The translations under genes and the position numbers were made by a program. Below the pieces are notes generated by a model. That model made no database searches, was not told where the DNA came from, and was given only the letters and a program-made list of their open reading frames with translations. Shown here piece after piece: positions 6,054 to 6,403 of a stretch of DNA of 6,403 nt. The stretch covers positions 1-6,403 of the forward strand of contig JAFTKV010000165.1 in NCBI GenBank assembly GCA_017453085.1, read 5' to 3'. Within the stretch, counting starts at the first letter, position 1. Every line of letters begins with the position of its first letter. Source of the stretch: Clostridia bacterium. GTDB taxonomy: Bacteria > Bacillota > Clostridia > Oscillospirales > CAG-272.

Positions 6054-6403
6054 TCACTCTTTTGCGGGATCCTGCACCGTGGCAATTCCCTGCAGCTCGC
6101 CGTCTGCATCGTAGATGATCTCCATCCTACCGAACGCTTCTTCTGAGTATGCGTGGATCATGCCAAGTGCCAGATCCAGCTTGTATGCAAAGTCCTCAAA
6201 GGAGCCCAGGCAAATCTCCAGCCGATCCTCATAAACCAGCTTCATATCAAAGCGGTTGGAGAAATCAATTTCGGTGAGCCCCTCGTACATTCTGGAATCC
6301 ACCAGCAGATTGAGCGCCTCGTCGGTATGCCTGGACTTGGAGATCTGCACGAATTCCAAAGGCTTACACACGACTGCACGAGATACCTCGGGAATCAGCA
6401 CAA
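6054..6403 (-). CDS. ftsQ: FtsQ/DivIB-like cell division protein, C-terminal part (runs off the right edge)
   Basis: The last 115 codons are visible, ending at TGA (6054-6056). The frame stays open to the edge and the GTG at 6401 is most likely an internal valine, so the true start lies outside the window. The fragment resembles the extracytoplasmic end of FtsQ/DivIB: beta-strand sequence followed by VYEDRLEICLG and then FAYKLDLALGMI (about fragment residues 56-82), the 'short strand, LG, KL-rich helix' pattern near the end of this family. FtsQ/DivIB is a single-pass membrane protein that links FtsL/DivIC in the divisome and helps regulate septal peptidoglycan synthesis. The anchor and POTRA domain would be encoded outside the window. 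Its place directly upstream of ftsZ supports the call. Identification rests on pattern and context; another secreted or division-cluster protein is possible. Confidence 0.72.
   Translation of the reverse strand, partial: VLIPEVSRAVVCKPLEFVQISKSRHTDEALNLLVDSRMYEGLTEIDFSNRFDMKLVYEDRLEICLGSFEDFAYKLDLALGMIHAYSEEAFGRMEIIYDADGELQGIATVQDPAKE

Noticed and set aside
1..6403. Mobile element, CRISPR array, toxin-antitoxin or phage-defence system
   Set aside because: I saw no transposase, integrase, regularly spaced repeats, or small paired genes. The neighbours are housekeeping and regulatory genes.

Overview
The window reads as a chromosomal segment of a Gram-positive Clostridia-type bacterium, probably an Oscillospiraceae/Ruminococcaceae-like gut anaerobe. 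This placement is inferred from the ftsQ-ftsZ division genes in dcw-cluster order, AGGAGG-type ribosome binding sites, a sigma-A-style promoter, and hairpin-rich intergenic sequence typical of that group. No phylogenetic search was possible.

Layout, left to right. Positions 1-152 hold the 3' end of an unrecognised plus-strand gene. Positions 153-308 are a convergent intergenic region with four successive hairpins, the last a likely bidirectional terminator. Positions 309-2849 (minus) encode an 846-residue protein with an ECF-type sigma factor at its N-terminus and about 660 extra residues: an alpha-helical/TPR-like stretch, then a beta-rich region carrying two copies of a T-P-x-G-x-F-x-N-C ... 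Y-Y-x-x-x-V-G-x-V-R motif. Positions 2850-3047 hold its probable ECF-type promoter, a palindrome near the predicted transcription start, an A-tract and a 13-bp hairpin. Positions 3048-4763 (minus) encode a complete ABC exporter half-transporter. A hairpin terminator lies between it and ftsZ (4830-5921, minus). A good sigma-A promoter for ftsZ sits at 5986-6014, and the window ends in the 3' part of an FtsQ/DivIB-like gene (6054-6403, minus).

All complete genes are on the minus strand. ftsQ and ftsZ belong together in septum formation. The ABC exporter follows ftsZ closely but is separated from it by a terminator, so any link is transcriptional read-through rather than known function. The sigma-factor gene looks like an independent, possibly self-regulated unit with no neighbouring anti-sigma gene.

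The most unusual item is the sigma factor with its very large, soluble, internally duplicated C-terminal extension. I see no mobile element, CRISPR array, RNA gene or defence system, and no stretch longer than 300 bases lacks a gene.
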